This document shows, piece after piece, positions 1 through 8,207 of a stretch of DNA of 53,530 nt; within the stretch, counting starts at the first letter, position 1, and the number at the start of each line of letters is the position of its first letter. A model generated the notes under the pieces. That model was not told the origin of the DNA. It worked only from the letters and a program-made list of their open reading frames with translations, and ran no database searches. The position numbers were made by a program, and so were the translations under genes. The DNA is from Planctomycetaceae bacterium. Its GTDB lineage: Bacteria > Planctomycetota > Phycisphaerae > Phycisphaerales > SM1A02. Location: positions 1-53,530 of the forward strand of contig JAJTGK010000008.1 of NCBI GenBank assembly GCA_021297815.1, in the 5' to 3' direction.

Positions 1-1
1 C

Positions 2-61
2 GGTGGCGGCGGTGGTGGCGGTGGTAGCGGCGGCGGCGGCGCCGGTGGCGGCGGCGGCGGC
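2..61 (+). repeat. Glycine-codon low-complexity tract in the secretin gene
   Basis: About twenty nearly uninterrupted GGC/GGT codons with single Ser and Ala codons encode a flexible glycine linker between secretin domains. Such tracts are prone to slippage and to assembly error, so its length here should be read with caution. It is cut by the window start. Confidence 0.8.
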
Positions 62-1426
62 ATCATCGGCGACCCCGGCGAGGACCCCGAGCGCAAGTCG
101 CGCGAGGAGCTCGTCGAGCAGATCACCGACATCATCCAGGAGCAGGTCGACCCCGAGGGTTGGCGCGATGCGGGTGGCGACACGGGCTCGATCCAGGAGC
201 TCAACGGCAACCTGATCATCACGAACACCGCGAAGAACCACCGCGACATCGAAGGCCTGCTCTCGCAGCTGCGTGCGATCCGCGCGCTGCAGATCAACTA
301 CGAGACGCGCGTCATCGGCGTCACCAGCGACTGGTTCGAGCAGATCGGCATCGATCTCGACCTCTACTTCAACACCAACGACGACATGTGGAACGCGGCC
401 CGCGCCGCCGACCCGAACTTCAACCTCAGCGACTTCTTCTTCCAGGATGGCCCGGGCCAGGGCCAGCTGAAGGACCCCGTCGTGTTCGGCCCGCTTGGCG
501 TGCCTGAGGACGAGGACGACATCCGCAACACGCCCGCGTCGGGCGCCGCGGTTGGCGTTCCGACGGCCGACGGCACCGACATCGAGTATGTCTACGGCCC
601 CGTTGGCTCGCCGATCCGCCGTCAGAGCGGCTGGACCCCGATCGGGTTCAACCAGGACTCGAATGGCATCACCAACCAGCTCGGCGCAGGCACGATCACG
701 GGCATCGGTGGTCAGATCCTGAGCTCGGGCGCGGCTGCCGCCACCACGGGCTTCAGCTACCTCGACGACATCCAGGTCGACCTCCTCATCCAGGCGACGC
801 AGGCCGATCAGCGCAATGTCGTGCTCACCGCGCCGCGCCTCACCCTGATGAACGGCCAGCGCTCGTTCATCACGATCGCGAAGCAGATCTCGTTCATCTC
901 GGGCCTCACGCCCGTGACGGGCGACGCCAGCGGCGCGTTCCAGCCGCAGGTCGGCGTCGTGCAGGACGGCTTCGTGCTCGACATCGAGGGCGTGATCTCG
1001 TCCGACCGCCGCTATGTGACCATGACCGTGCAGTTCGACACGAGCACCGTGCTCGGCTTCGACTCGGTGCCCATCCAGGGCGCGGTCGGTGGCACGGGTA
1101 CGGGCGGCGGCCGTGGCAGCGAGTTCGAGGCGTCGATCCAGCTGCCCGAGATCCAGGTGCAGTCGATCCGCACCACCGTGAGCGTGCCTGACAAGGGCAC
1201 GATCCTGATGGGCGGCCAGCGCCGCTTCGAAGAGGTCGAGATCGAGACGGGCGTGCCTGTCCTTTCGAAGATCCCGATCGTCAACCGCTTCTTCACGAAC
1301 CGCATCGACAGCGAGCAGGAGCTCACCGTCGTCATGCTGATCCGTCCCGAGATCGTCATCCAGAACGAGAACGAGGATGTGCTCTTCCCGGGTCTTGCTG
1401 ACCAGCTCGGCAACCTCGGCGGCTGA
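2..1426 (+). CDS. Secretin-family outer-membrane protein, 5' end missing
   Basis: The frame is open from base 2, so the N-terminus lies outside the window; 474 residues are visible. They begin in a Gly/Ser tract (about 1-20), then a segment resembling a periplasmic secretin N-domain (about 30-125), then the secretin core. The hallmark end of the core is seen: GVPVLSKIPIVNRFF at about residue 417, followed by the strand ELTVVMLIRPEIV. Secretins form multimeric gated pores in the outer membrane for type II/III secretion or type IV pili. Which system this one serves cannot be told, because no other secretion gene is in the window. A strong intrinsic terminator follows 20 bases after the stop, so the STAS gene downstream is a separate unit. 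The family call is secure; the sub-type is not. Confidence 0.85.
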   Translation, partial: GGGGGGGGSGGGGAGGGGGGIIGDPGEDPERKSREELVEQITDIIQEQVDPEGWRDAGGDTGSIQELNGNLIITNTAKNHRDIEGLLSQLRAIRALQINYETRVIGVTSDWFEQIGIDLDLYFNTNDDMWNAARAADPNFNLSDFFFQDGPGQGQLKDPVVFGPLGVPEDEDDIRNTPASGAAVGVPTADGTDIEYVYGPVGSPIRRQSGWTPIGFNQDSNGITNQLGAGTITGIGGQILSSGAAAATTGFSYLDDIQVDLLIQATQADQRNVVLTAPRLTLMNGQRSFITIAKQISFISGLTPVTGDASGAFQPQVGVVQDGFVLDIEGVISSDRRYVTMTVQFDTSTVLGFDSVPIQGAVGGTGTGGGRGSEFEASIQLPEIQVQSIRTTVSVPDKGTILMGGQRRFEEVEIETGVPVLSKIPIVNRFFTNRIDSEQELTVVMLIRPEIVIQNENEDVLFPGLADQLGNLGG

Positions 1427-1446
1427 TCGGCCGAACAGCAACGCAC

Positions 1447-1483
1447 CGCGCGGCGGCGAGCGATCGCCGCCGCGCGTCTTTTT
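1447..1483 (+). terminator. Intrinsic terminator after the secretin gene
   Basis: A perfect 13-bp stem (1447-1459 with 1464-1476) closes a GCGA tetraloop and is followed by TCTTTTT. It sits 20 bases after the secretin stop. This is a textbook Rho-independent terminator. Confidence 0.92.
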
Positions 1484-1507
1484 GGCCGCGGAAACGCCGT
1501 GGCCGTG

Positions 1508-1516
1508 TGCTAAGGT
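1508..1516 (+). promoter_or_regulatory. Possible extended -10 for the STAS/HATPase pair
   Basis: TGC-TAAGGT lies between the secretin terminator and the STAS start, giving a TG-n-TAnnnT extended -10. No clear -35 is seen. It would give a leader of about 40 bases that includes the AGGAG ribosome site at 1553-1557. Confidence 0.3.
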
Positions 1517-1563
1517 GACCGCGCCGCCGCGGAACACGCTTCCGCGCGCGGCAGGAGAACCCC

Positions 1564-1923
1564 ATGGCCGCATCGTCGTCGCATATCAGCGTCCGCAAGT
1601 CCGATGGCGTGATCCGCATCGACTTCGTCGACCGCAACATCCTCGACGAGCTGAACATCCACCAGATCGGCGAGGAGATGCTGAAGGCGGTGGAGTCGGA
1701 GTTCCGGCCGAAGGTGGTGATCGTGTTCAAGAATGTCGAGCACCTGTCGTCGGCCGCCTTCGGCACGCTGATGAAGGTGAACGAGCGTGTGAAGAGCCGC
1801 GACGGGCAGCTGCGGCTCTGCGAGATCCCGCCGCGCATCCTCGAGGCGTTCATGATCACCAAGCTCAACCGGATCTTCTCGATCCACGACTCGTACGAAC
1901 TCGCGTCGAAGAGCTTCACCTGA
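1564..1923 (+). CDS. STAS-domain anti-sigma factor antagonist
   Basis: A 119-residue single-domain protein of the SpoIIAA/RsbV type. The usual phosphorylation site region is present as LSSAAFG with Ser62-Ser63, after a hydrophobic strand VVIVF. In the family, the unphosphorylated protein binds the anti-sigma kinase and frees the sigma factor; phosphorylation of the serine blocks this. The ATG is preceded by AGGAG at 1553-1557, six bases away, which fixes the start. The kinase-like partner starts 25 bases downstream, the same order as rsbV-rsbW. No sigma factor or PP2C phosphatase is nearby, so the target is unknown; it could instead act on a chemosensory or secretion pathway. Confidence 0.85.
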   Translation: MAASSSHISVRKSDGVIRIDFVDRNILDELNIHQIGEEMLKAVESEFRPKVVIVFKNVEHLSSAAFGTLMKVNERVKSRDGQLRLCEIPPRILEAFMITKLNRIFSIHDSYELASKSFT

Positions 1924-1948
1924 CCCGCGCGGCCAAGCGCCCCGAACG

Positions 1949-2374
1949 ATGAGCGACTCCTCGACGGTCTTCCGCCGCGAGCACACCCTGCGCGACCTGC
2001 GCGAGGGCCTGGCACTTGTCCAGGACGAGGCGGCGCAGGCGCTCGAGGCGCGCGGCTACGACGACGGCGCGCGCTTCGCGATCAGGCTTGCGCTCGAGGA
2101 GGCGATCGTCAACGCGTTCCGCCACGGCAACAAGCTCGACCCCGCGAAGGTCGTGTTCTTCCGCACGCAGATCGACGGGCAGGAGGCGGTGTTCGAGGTC
2201 GAGGACCAGGGCCCCGGCTTCGACCCCGAGACGATTCCCGACCCGACGCACGACGACAACCTCGAGATTCCGTCGGGCCGCGGCGTGATGCTGATCAAGG
2301 CCTACATGACCGAGGTCGAGTACCGCCCGCCAGGCAATGTGCTTCGCATGGTGTGGCGCAAGCCGAAGGGCTGA
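1949..2374 (+). CDS. HATPase-domain anti-sigma factor / serine kinase (RsbW-like)
   Basis: A 141-residue GHKL ATPase. The N box is E50-EAIVNAFRHGN, the G1 box is DQGPGF (86-91), and the G2 region GRGVMLIKAYM spans 110-120. These are the ATP-binding elements of RsbW/SpoIIAB-like anti-sigma kinases, which bind a sigma factor and phosphorylate a STAS antagonist. The STAS gene lies 25 bases upstream, so the two are a natural partner-switch pair. There is no obvious Shine-Dalgarno before this ATG, so it may be translated by coupling. Its stop and that of the convergent gene are separated by a single base. Confidence 0.85.
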   Translation: MSDSSTVFRREHTLRDLREGLALVQDEAAQALEARGYDDGARFAIRLALEEAIVNAFRHGNKLDPAKVVFFRTQIDGQEAVFEVEDQGPGFDPETIPDPTHDDNLEIPSGRGVMLIKAYMTEVEYRPPGNVLRMVWRKPKG

Positions 2375-2375
2375 T

Positions 2376-3950
2376 TCAGCCGTCGACCTCGATCGTGCGT
2401 TCGTCGGTGAACTCGACGACCACCGCGCCGTTGGGCGCGACGAGGTTCCCCGCGTCGTCGAAGCTCGGCGTCCGCGGCACGGCGGTCGCGTTTGCAGGGA
2501 TGAGCACCACCCACGCGCGCATTCTCAGGGTGTGTTCGCCCTGGTCCTGCACCACGCCCGAAAGACGCGGCGGCGACGATGCGGCGCCCCTCGGGTTCAT
2601 CATGGCCGCCGTGTACCAGCGTTCGGGCGCGCGCACGACGGTGCCGCCCATGTCGACGCCGCGGAAGGCGACCAGCGTGACATGCGATGTCTCGAAGAGG
2701 TCGGTCCCGAAGCTCGGAACGAGGCGGATCTCGAAGGGTTCGCCTGCGCGCACGCGGCTGGGAGCCTCGACGCGGAGTTCGATCGAGGCGCGCAGGGCCC
2801 GCTCGGCCACCTCGGGGCCCACCGTGCCTGCGATGAGGGCGCGCCCGATGAAGTCGCTGTCGAGGATCGCTGCGCCCGGGCTCGTCGAGGCGTCTGCGAT
2901 GAGCGTGTCGCAGAATGCGGCGGTCGTCTCTGGGTCGAGGCTTCGCGAGGTGAGCTCGCGCGTGATGCCCCATCGGTGGACCGGCGAGGAGACCTTGTAC
3001 TGCACAATCAGGACCTGCGACGGCATCACCGAGGAGAGCATCGAGGTCTGAAGTACGGCCGGCACGAAGAACATGGCCGTGACACCGATGGCCGCGCCGA
3101 TGAGCGCGGTCCGCGCGTCTCGACGGCGCTCGCCCGAGACGACGGCGCCCGCCGCTCGCAGGTCGGCACCACACTCGGTGCATGCGAACTGCTCGCGGCC
3201 AGGCGCGATGATCTGGCTGCAGGCCTTGCAGCGGTTGCGCCCCGTGCCGATGCCCGACCAGGCGAGGCTCGCGATCATGATTCCGCCGAAGCCAAGGCCG
3301 TACTGGAGCACCGTCGTGGTCAGGCCGAATGGCGTCGGCACCTCGCCCATCGATGCCCATTGGACGGCGGCCATCACGGCGGCCATGGACAGGCCCATGG
3401 CGAGCATCGCGCCGAGCAGCCGCTTCCAGAGCGGCTTGGTGGGGTCCATGACCGCCATGAACGCGCGCTCGCGCAGGCGTCGCACGCGGGCGAAGCCGCG
3501 AGGCGTGCGGCTTGCGATCAGCGCGTTGAGCCGCACCACGCCCGTGACATCGCCGCGCAGGCCCGCTTCCCAGAACTCGCGCAGCGCAGCGGCATCGCGG
3601 TCGGTGAGCCCGTGCTTGCACGGCGTCGCACCCATCGGCACGAGGCAGTGCGGGCACACGGCGCCTTCGCGCCGCCAGATCTCCTCGGCCATCGCGTGGC
3701 TGTGGCGGGCGCGGCGCCACAGGGTGAGCAGCTGCCATCCGGTGAAGCCCGCGAGCACCACCGCGAGGACGCGCATCGACGCGCGTTCCGACAGCCACAT
3801 CATGGCGGTGCCGGCAACGAGCGCGACCATGACGAGCCCGAACCACAGCAGGCCATTCCGACGGCCGAGCCGCGCGGACCAGCCGTCGAACTCTGCCTTG
3901 GTGACCGTCCAGGCGGAAGGATTGGGCTGGTCGGGGGGTGGGGAGGTCAT
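2376..3950 (-). CDS. Membrane protein with two cysteine (zinc-ribbon-like) clusters, function unknown
   Basis: About 524 residues from ATG 3950; an in-frame ATG at 3983 would add 11 residues but has no better ribosome site. Two hydrophobic segments lie in the N-terminal quarter (LLWFGLVMVALVAGTAMMW and the next helix), with more helices in the middle. Between them is a CPHC...CKH cluster. Later a CKAC...CTEC ribbon of the DUF/zinc-ribbon type lies between predicted membrane segments, suggesting metal binding on the cytoplasmic face. The C-terminal part (from about 330) is soluble and ends in acidic residues. I recognise no family. It converges on the HATPase gene with one base between stops and is downstream of rny on the same strand, separated by about 160 bases. 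Confidence 0.7.
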   Translation of the reverse strand: MTSPPPDQPNPSAWTVTKAEFDGWSARLGRRNGLLWFGLVMVALVAGTAMMWLSERASMRVLAVVLAGFTGWQLLTLWRRARHSHAMAEEIWRREGAVCPHCLVPMGATPCKHGLTDRDAAALREFWEAGLRGDVTGVVRLNALIASRTPRGFARVRRLRERAFMAVMDPTKPLWKRLLGAMLAMGLSMAAVMAAVQWASMGEVPTPFGLTTTVLQYGLGFGGIMIASLAWSGIGTGRNRCKACSQIIAPGREQFACTECGADLRAAGAVVSGERRRDARTALIGAAIGVTAMFFVPAVLQTSMLSSVMPSQVLIVQYKVSSPVHRWGITRELTSRSLDPETTAAFCDTLIADASTSPGAAILDSDFIGRALIAGTVGPEVAERALRASIELRVEAPSRVRAGEPFEIRLVPSFGTDLFETSHVTLVAFRGVDMGGTVVRAPERWYTAAMMNPRGAASSPPRLSGVVQDQGEHTLRMRAWVVLIPANATAVPRTPSFDDAGNLVAPNGAVVVEFTDERTIEVDG

Positions 3951-4108
3951 GGGTTGCGTCTCGTTTCGTAGATCTCGGCTCATGGGGCCCGTCGTGCGCC
4001 CCGCAACGACCGCCTCTGGCGCACGATCTCCATGACCTCACGCGCGACGCGCGCCTCGATCGAAACCGAGCCGCGCACGCGCGTCGAAGCGAGCCAACCC
4101 ACGCGCCG

Positions 4109-5743
4109 CTACCGCGCGATCGCCTCGGCGCGCGTCTCGCGCAGCACCGTCACCTTGATCTCGCCAGGGAAGGTCATCTCCGCCTCGACGCGCTTCGCGA
4201 TCGCCTCGGCGATCTGGAACGCCGTGGCGTCGTCCGCCTTCTTCGCGTTCAGGATCACGCGGATCTCGCGCCCCGCCTGGATCGCGTGCGCCTCGTCGAC
4301 GAACGGCTGGTCGCGCGCGATGCCCTCGAGCTGCTCGAGCCGCTTGATGTACATCTCCATCGACTCGCGCCGCGCGCCAGGACGCGCGCCCGAGATGGCG
4401 TCGGCCGCCATCACGATCGGCGTGTAGGCGGTCGTGGCGGGAATGTCGCCATGGTGCCCGCCGCAGGCGTTGAGCACCGCCTCGCTCTTCTCGCCGTACT
4501 TCTTCAGGAACTCCATGCCGATGGCAGGGTGTCCGCCCTCCATCTCGTGGTCCATCGCCTTGCCGATGTCGTGGAGCAGGCCCGCGCGCCGCGCGATGCC
4601 GCCGTTCAGCCCGAGCTGGTCGGCGATCATCTGGCACAGGAACGCCACCTCGATCGAGTGGCGCAGCACATTCTGCCCGTAGCTCGTGCGGAAGTGCATC
4701 TTGCCGAGCGCCTCGATGACCTTCGGGTGCAGGCCGCGCACATCGGCCTCGACGACCGCCTCGTTGCCGACCTTGACGATCTTCTCCTCGATGTCGCGCT
4801 TGGTCTGCTCGACGAGCTCCTCGATGCGCGTCGGGTGGATGCGCCCGTCGGCCACGAGCCGCTGCAGCGCCTCGGCGGCGATCGCCTGGCGCACGCGGTC
4901 GAAGCACGAGACGCTGATCACGCCGGGCGTGTCGTCGACGAGGATGTCGGCGCCCGTCGCCTTCTCGATGGCGCGGATGTTGCGGCCCTCGCGGCCGATG
5001 ATGCGGCCCTTCATGTCCTCGCTCGTGATCTTGATCGAGCGCACCGTCGACTCGCCCACATTCTCGGCGGCGTAGCGCTGGATCGCCATCAGGGTGATCT
5101 CGCGCGCCTTGCCCTTCGCGTCGCGTTCGGCCTCGTCGAGGATCTTCTGACGCAGCGCCGAGCCGTCGTGCTCGCTCTCGACACGCACCTCGGCGAGGAA
5201 GAGCTCGCGGGCCTCGTCGCGCGACAGCCCCGAGACCTTCGACAGCGCGCCACGCAGTTCCTCGCGGGCGCGGCCGTTCTCCTCGGCGGCGCGGCGGTTG
5301 TCGTCCTCCTGGCGCTTCAGGTCGGCCTCGCGGGAGTCGATCTTCTGCTCGCGCTGGTTGATCGAGTCGAGCTTGCGGTCGAGCGTCTCCTCGCGCTTGG
5401 CGGCGCGGGCGAGGCTCTCGTCGAGCTTGGCCTGGGACGCCTTCGCCTCCTGGTCGATGGCGGCGCGCTTCTCGCCCGCGCGCTTCTCGGCGGCGAGCTC
5501 GATCTCGCGGGCCTTCTTCTCGGCCTCCGAACGGGCCGCCTCGGCGGCGAGCTCGGCCTGCCCCTTGGCGTCGGCCATGAGGCGGTCGGCCTCGGCGCGG
5601 GCCGCCTTCAGGCCGCGGCCCGAGGCGAGCGAGAAGATCATGATGCCGACGACGGCGCCGACGGTCAGGGCGATGCCTACCGCGGCGAGGATCGCTGCGA
5701 TGCCGAAGCCGCCCGTGGGGTCAGATTGGAGAAGAGTGTGCAC
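4109..5743 (-). CDS. rny: Ribonuclease Y
   Basis: A 544-residue match to the full RNase Y architecture. An N-terminal membrane anchor (about 14-38) is followed by a long charged coiled coil (about 45-190). A KH domain carries GRIIGREGRNIRAIE, and an HD domain carries HSIEVAFLC and LLHDIGKAMDHE. The enzyme is a membrane-tethered endoribonuclease that starts mRNA decay in bacteria lacking RNase E. The start is GTG at 5743, supported by a perfect AGGAGG five bases upstream (5749-5754). The upstream region is unusually long and structured (see the leader and promoter entries), which points to post-transcriptional control. Identification is secure. Confidence 0.97.
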   Translation of the reverse strand: MHTLLQSDPTGGFGIAAILAAVGIALTVGAVVGIMIFSLASGRGLKAARAEADRLMADAKGQAELAAEAARSEAEKKAREIELAAEKRAGEKRAAIDQEAKASQAKLDESLARAAKREETLDRKLDSINQREQKIDSREADLKRQEDDNRRAAEENGRAREELRGALSKVSGLSRDEARELFLAEVRVESEHDGSALRQKILDEAERDAKGKAREITLMAIQRYAAENVGESTVRSIKITSEDMKGRIIGREGRNIRAIEKATGADILVDDTPGVISVSCFDRVRQAIAAEALQRLVADGRIHPTRIEELVEQTKRDIEEKIVKVGNEAVVEADVRGLHPKVIEALGKMHFRTSYGQNVLRHSIEVAFLCQMIADQLGLNGGIARRAGLLHDIGKAMDHEMEGGHPAIGMEFLKKYGEKSEAVLNACGGHHGDIPATTAYTPIVMAADAISGARPGARRESMEMYIKRLEQLEGIARDQPFVDEAHAIQAGREIRVILNAKKADDATAFQIAEAIAKRVEAEMTFPGEIKVTVLRETRAEAIAR

Positions 5744-6197
5744 GCGAACCTCCTGGCCAAATGATGCCCGTCGGATGCCTCATGCATCCGCCTTGGTCGC
5801 GGCGTCCATCGATCGTCCAGAAGCGTTCGTGCGGAGTTCAGCTCGTGAATGTCCACCGATGGTGGCGCATCGGCCCGTGACGGTGCTGCCTCGGCAGGCA
5901 CGCGGCATGCACGCGCCCAAGGCGCGGCTGAATCGGGGGATGCGGTTCGAGAGACCTCATGCTGGTACGGACACGCTCACACAGTTGCCGGAAGGCGTTG
6001 TGCTGGATCGATCTATCCCGCCAGCGGGCAGCCCGCGTGCGGGGGAGGGGCTCGGTCGGAACAGCGTGCGCGTCGGAGCGCACCTCCTCACGGGGCCCCA
6101 CCTATGAACGGTCGCGAACGGCAAGGCCTGTTCGACGAGCCGAAGGGGGGCGGATGGGCTTGAAGCGCCCGTCCGGTCCGCATCCGCGGACAGGTGA
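5744..6197 (-). promoter_or_regulatory. Long structured 5' leader of rny (no gene seen)
   Basis: This gap of about 500 bases holds no ORF I believe on either strand. If the promoter at 6198-6225 is used, the rny mRNA begins near 6190 and has a leader of about 450 bases. Perfect hairpins in it include GTCCGC/GCGGAC (6176-6191, at the very 5' end), GTGCGC/GCGCAC (about 6068-6085), CCACC/GGTGG (about 5857-5869) and CGGATGC/GCATCCG (5772-5790, next to the ribosome site). It may be an autoregulatory leader, or a separate small RNA may lie here. I could not match it to 6S, RNase P, SRP or tmRNA. Confidence 0.45.
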
Positions 6198-6225
6198 AGT
6201 ATCGGCCTCCCGCGCGAACTGTCAA
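6198..6225 (-). promoter_or_regulatory. Sigma-70-type promoter facing rny
   Basis: On the minus strand TTGACA (6225-6220) is followed after 16 bases by GATACT (6203-6198). A perfect -35 is rare in sequence this GC-rich. It overlaps the region just upstream of the divergent ABC-2 permease gene. Confidence 0.6.
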
Positions 6226-6227
6226 GG

Positions 6228-6233
6228 TAGGAT
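6228..6233 (+). promoter_or_regulatory. Possible -10 box of the ABC-2 permease gene
   Basis: TAGGAT lies 12 bases before the ATG at 6246, with no recognisable -35 and no Shine-Dalgarno in between. It would give a very short leader. Confidence 0.3.
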
Positions 6234-6245
6234 TTCGGGTTCCCG

Positions 6246-8078
6246 ATGCCCGCGCTCCTGCACTGGCTCTCCGACCTCCTCCCGACCAACCCGGTCGCCG
6301 TCCGCATCGTGGCGGGCGGCTCGAAGCGGGCGCGGCACCTGCTCATCCGGGCGGGGTATCTCGGGCTGATGATCGCGATCCTGCTCCTCGGGCTCCTCGG
6401 GGGCGACGGCAGCATGAAGGAACTGGCCACCCGCGGCGCGGGGGCGTTCTCGGTCGTCTCGTTCGGGCAGATCGGGCTGATCTGCATCCTGACCCCGATC
6501 TTCATGGCGGGGGCCATCGTGCAGGAGGCGAGCCCGCGGACCTGGGACATCCTGCTCACGACGCCGCTCTCGAACCTGCAGATCGTGCTCGGCAACCTGT
6601 TCGGGCGCCTGTTCTTCGTCCTGGCGCTGCTCCTGTCGACGCTGCCCCTCTTCGTGCTCACCCAGTTCTTCGGCGGCGTGCCGGGCGAGGCGATCCTGAC
6701 GAGCTACGGCATCGCCGCCTCGAGCGCGCTCGTGGTGGCGACGACGGCGGTCATGCTGTCGGTCACGCGCAGCGCGGGCAAGCGCGCGGTGTTCGTCTTC
6801 TACGCCGCGGTGGTGATGTACCTCTTCGTCACCTACGCGGGCGATGTGTACCTGCGGCAGAAGGCCGCGATCGGCGTCGGTACGGGTGCGACCAACACCA
6901 CGCTGTTCACGGCGTTCAACCCGTTCCTCGCCCTCGAGGCGGCGCTGCAGTCGACGACCTATGTGCCGTACAGCGAGAGCACGGTGCCGTTCACGCCGCT
7001 CTGGTTCCTCTACATGTCGCCGGTCGCGAGCTTCTGCACGATGTGCGTGCTGGCGAGCCTGGGCATGGTGCTGTGGTCGACGCTGCGGCTCCGTGTGATC
7101 GGAACGCGCGGGCCGCGCGTCTCGTGGTGGCGGGCGATCTTGGGCAGCGGGCCGAACGCGGGCGGGCAGCGGCAGTCGCGGCGTGTCGGCGCGAACCCGA
7201 TCGCATGGCGCGAGCGCATGCTGCGCACCCAGTCGGTCGGCGGCATGTTCGGGCGCTGGTTCTTCCTCGCGGCGGGTGCGTGCCTCGGCATCATCCTGGT
7301 CGGGCTGCACAAGTCGGGGTCGATCAACGCGAACGAGCTGCGCCTGGCGCTGCTTGCGGTCGTGGGTGCCGAGATCGCGGTGGTGCTGCTGACCGCGGTC
7401 AGCCTGAGCGCGACCGCGGTCAGCCGCGAGCGCGAGGACGGCACGCTCGACATCCTGCTCACGACGCCGATCCAGCCTGGGCCGTATCTCGCGGGCAAGC
7501 TCACGGGCATCGTGCAGTTCCTGCTGCCGATGCTGGTCGTGCCGTTCGTCACGCTCGGCACCGTGTCGGTGTATGTGCTCGCGGGCGGCTTCGGCGCCGC
7601 GCAGGGCGTGACCACGACCGCCATGGCAGGCACGGTGCCCGTCACGGTGCCGCTCATCCTGCCCGAGGGCGCGCTGCTCGTCGCGATCGACCTCTTCGCC
7701 GCCACGAGCCTGGCCATCATGGTCGGCCTGCAGTGGTCGCTGCGCACGAAGGGCACGATCGGCTCGGTGATGGCCGCCGTCGGCGTGATCGGCGCGGTGG
7801 GCCTCGTCTTCGGCGTGTGCGCGACGGGCATGGGGCGCAGCATTCCGTATGTCGGCGCCGCGGCGGCCGCGCTCAGCCCCATCAACATGCTGTACGCGAC
7901 CGTCGACCCCGCGGGCGCGATCGAGGAGAGCCTGGGCGACCTCGGTGCCGCGCGGGTGAGCCTCCTGATCGGCACGGTGGCGGCGGCGATGGCCTACGGC
8001 GTCGCGGGCTGGGCCATGCACGGCGCCATGAAGAAGGGCTTCATGATGACGGTGCGGAGGCTCGCGGGCACGAACTGA
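6246..8078 (+). CDS. ABC-2 type transporter permease with internal duplication
   Basis: A 610-residue polytopic membrane protein. The same signature occurs twice, once in each half: WDILLTTPLSNLQIVLGN (about residue 100) and LDILLTTPIQPGPYLAGK (about 400). Each is preceded by ATP-ABC2-style EAS or ERE-DGT residues and followed by several hydrophobic helices. This shows an internal duplication or fusion of two ABC-2 half permeases in one chain. Such proteins move a substrate across the inner membrane with a separate ATPase. No ATPase gene is adjacent: the next gene is a DUF4139-type secreted protein after 129 bases. The substrate is unknown. Confidence 0.8.
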   Translation: MPALLHWLSDLLPTNPVAVRIVAGGSKRARHLLIRAGYLGLMIAILLLGLLGGDGSMKELATRGAGAFSVVSFGQIGLICILTPIFMAGAIVQEASPRTWDILLTTPLSNLQIVLGNLFGRLFFVLALLLSTLPLFVLTQFFGGVPGEAILTSYGIAASSALVVATTAVMLSVTRSAGKRAVFVFYAAVVMYLFVTYAGDVYLRQKAAIGVGTGATNTTLFTAFNPFLALEAALQSTTYVPYSESTVPFTPLWFLYMSPVASFCTMCVLASLGMVLWSTLRLRVIGTRGPRVSWWRAILGSGPNAGGQRQSRRVGANPIAWRERMLRTQSVGGMFGRWFFLAAGACLGIILVGLHKSGSINANELRLALLAVVGAEIAVVLLTAVSLSATAVSREREDGTLDILLTTPIQPGPYLAGKLTGIVQFLLPMLVVPFVTLGTVSVYVLAGGFGAAQGVTTTAMAGTVPVTVPLILPEGALLVAIDLFAATSLAIMVGLQWSLRTKGTIGSVMAAVGVIGAVGLVFGVCATGMGRSIPYVGAAAAALSPINMLYATVDPAGAIEESLGDLGAARVSLLIGTVAAAMAYGVAGWAMHGAMKKGFMMTVRRLAGTN

Positions 8079-8207
8079 CCGAAGCGGGGACAGCGCCCCG
8101 TGCCGCGCGCGGACATTTCTGTGAAACTGCGGGGAAGCCGGAGACGCCACGCGCGGTCGCTGCATCGGCGGCGCCCTGCGGCGATTCGCCGCTTTCGGAG
8201 ACTCCCC

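Noticed and set aside
5744-6245. 6S RNA, RNase P RNA, SRP RNA or tmRNA in the gap upstream of rny
   Set aside because: I looked for their conserved cores (for example the RNase P GAGGAAAGTCC and the SRP GGAAG loop) and found none.
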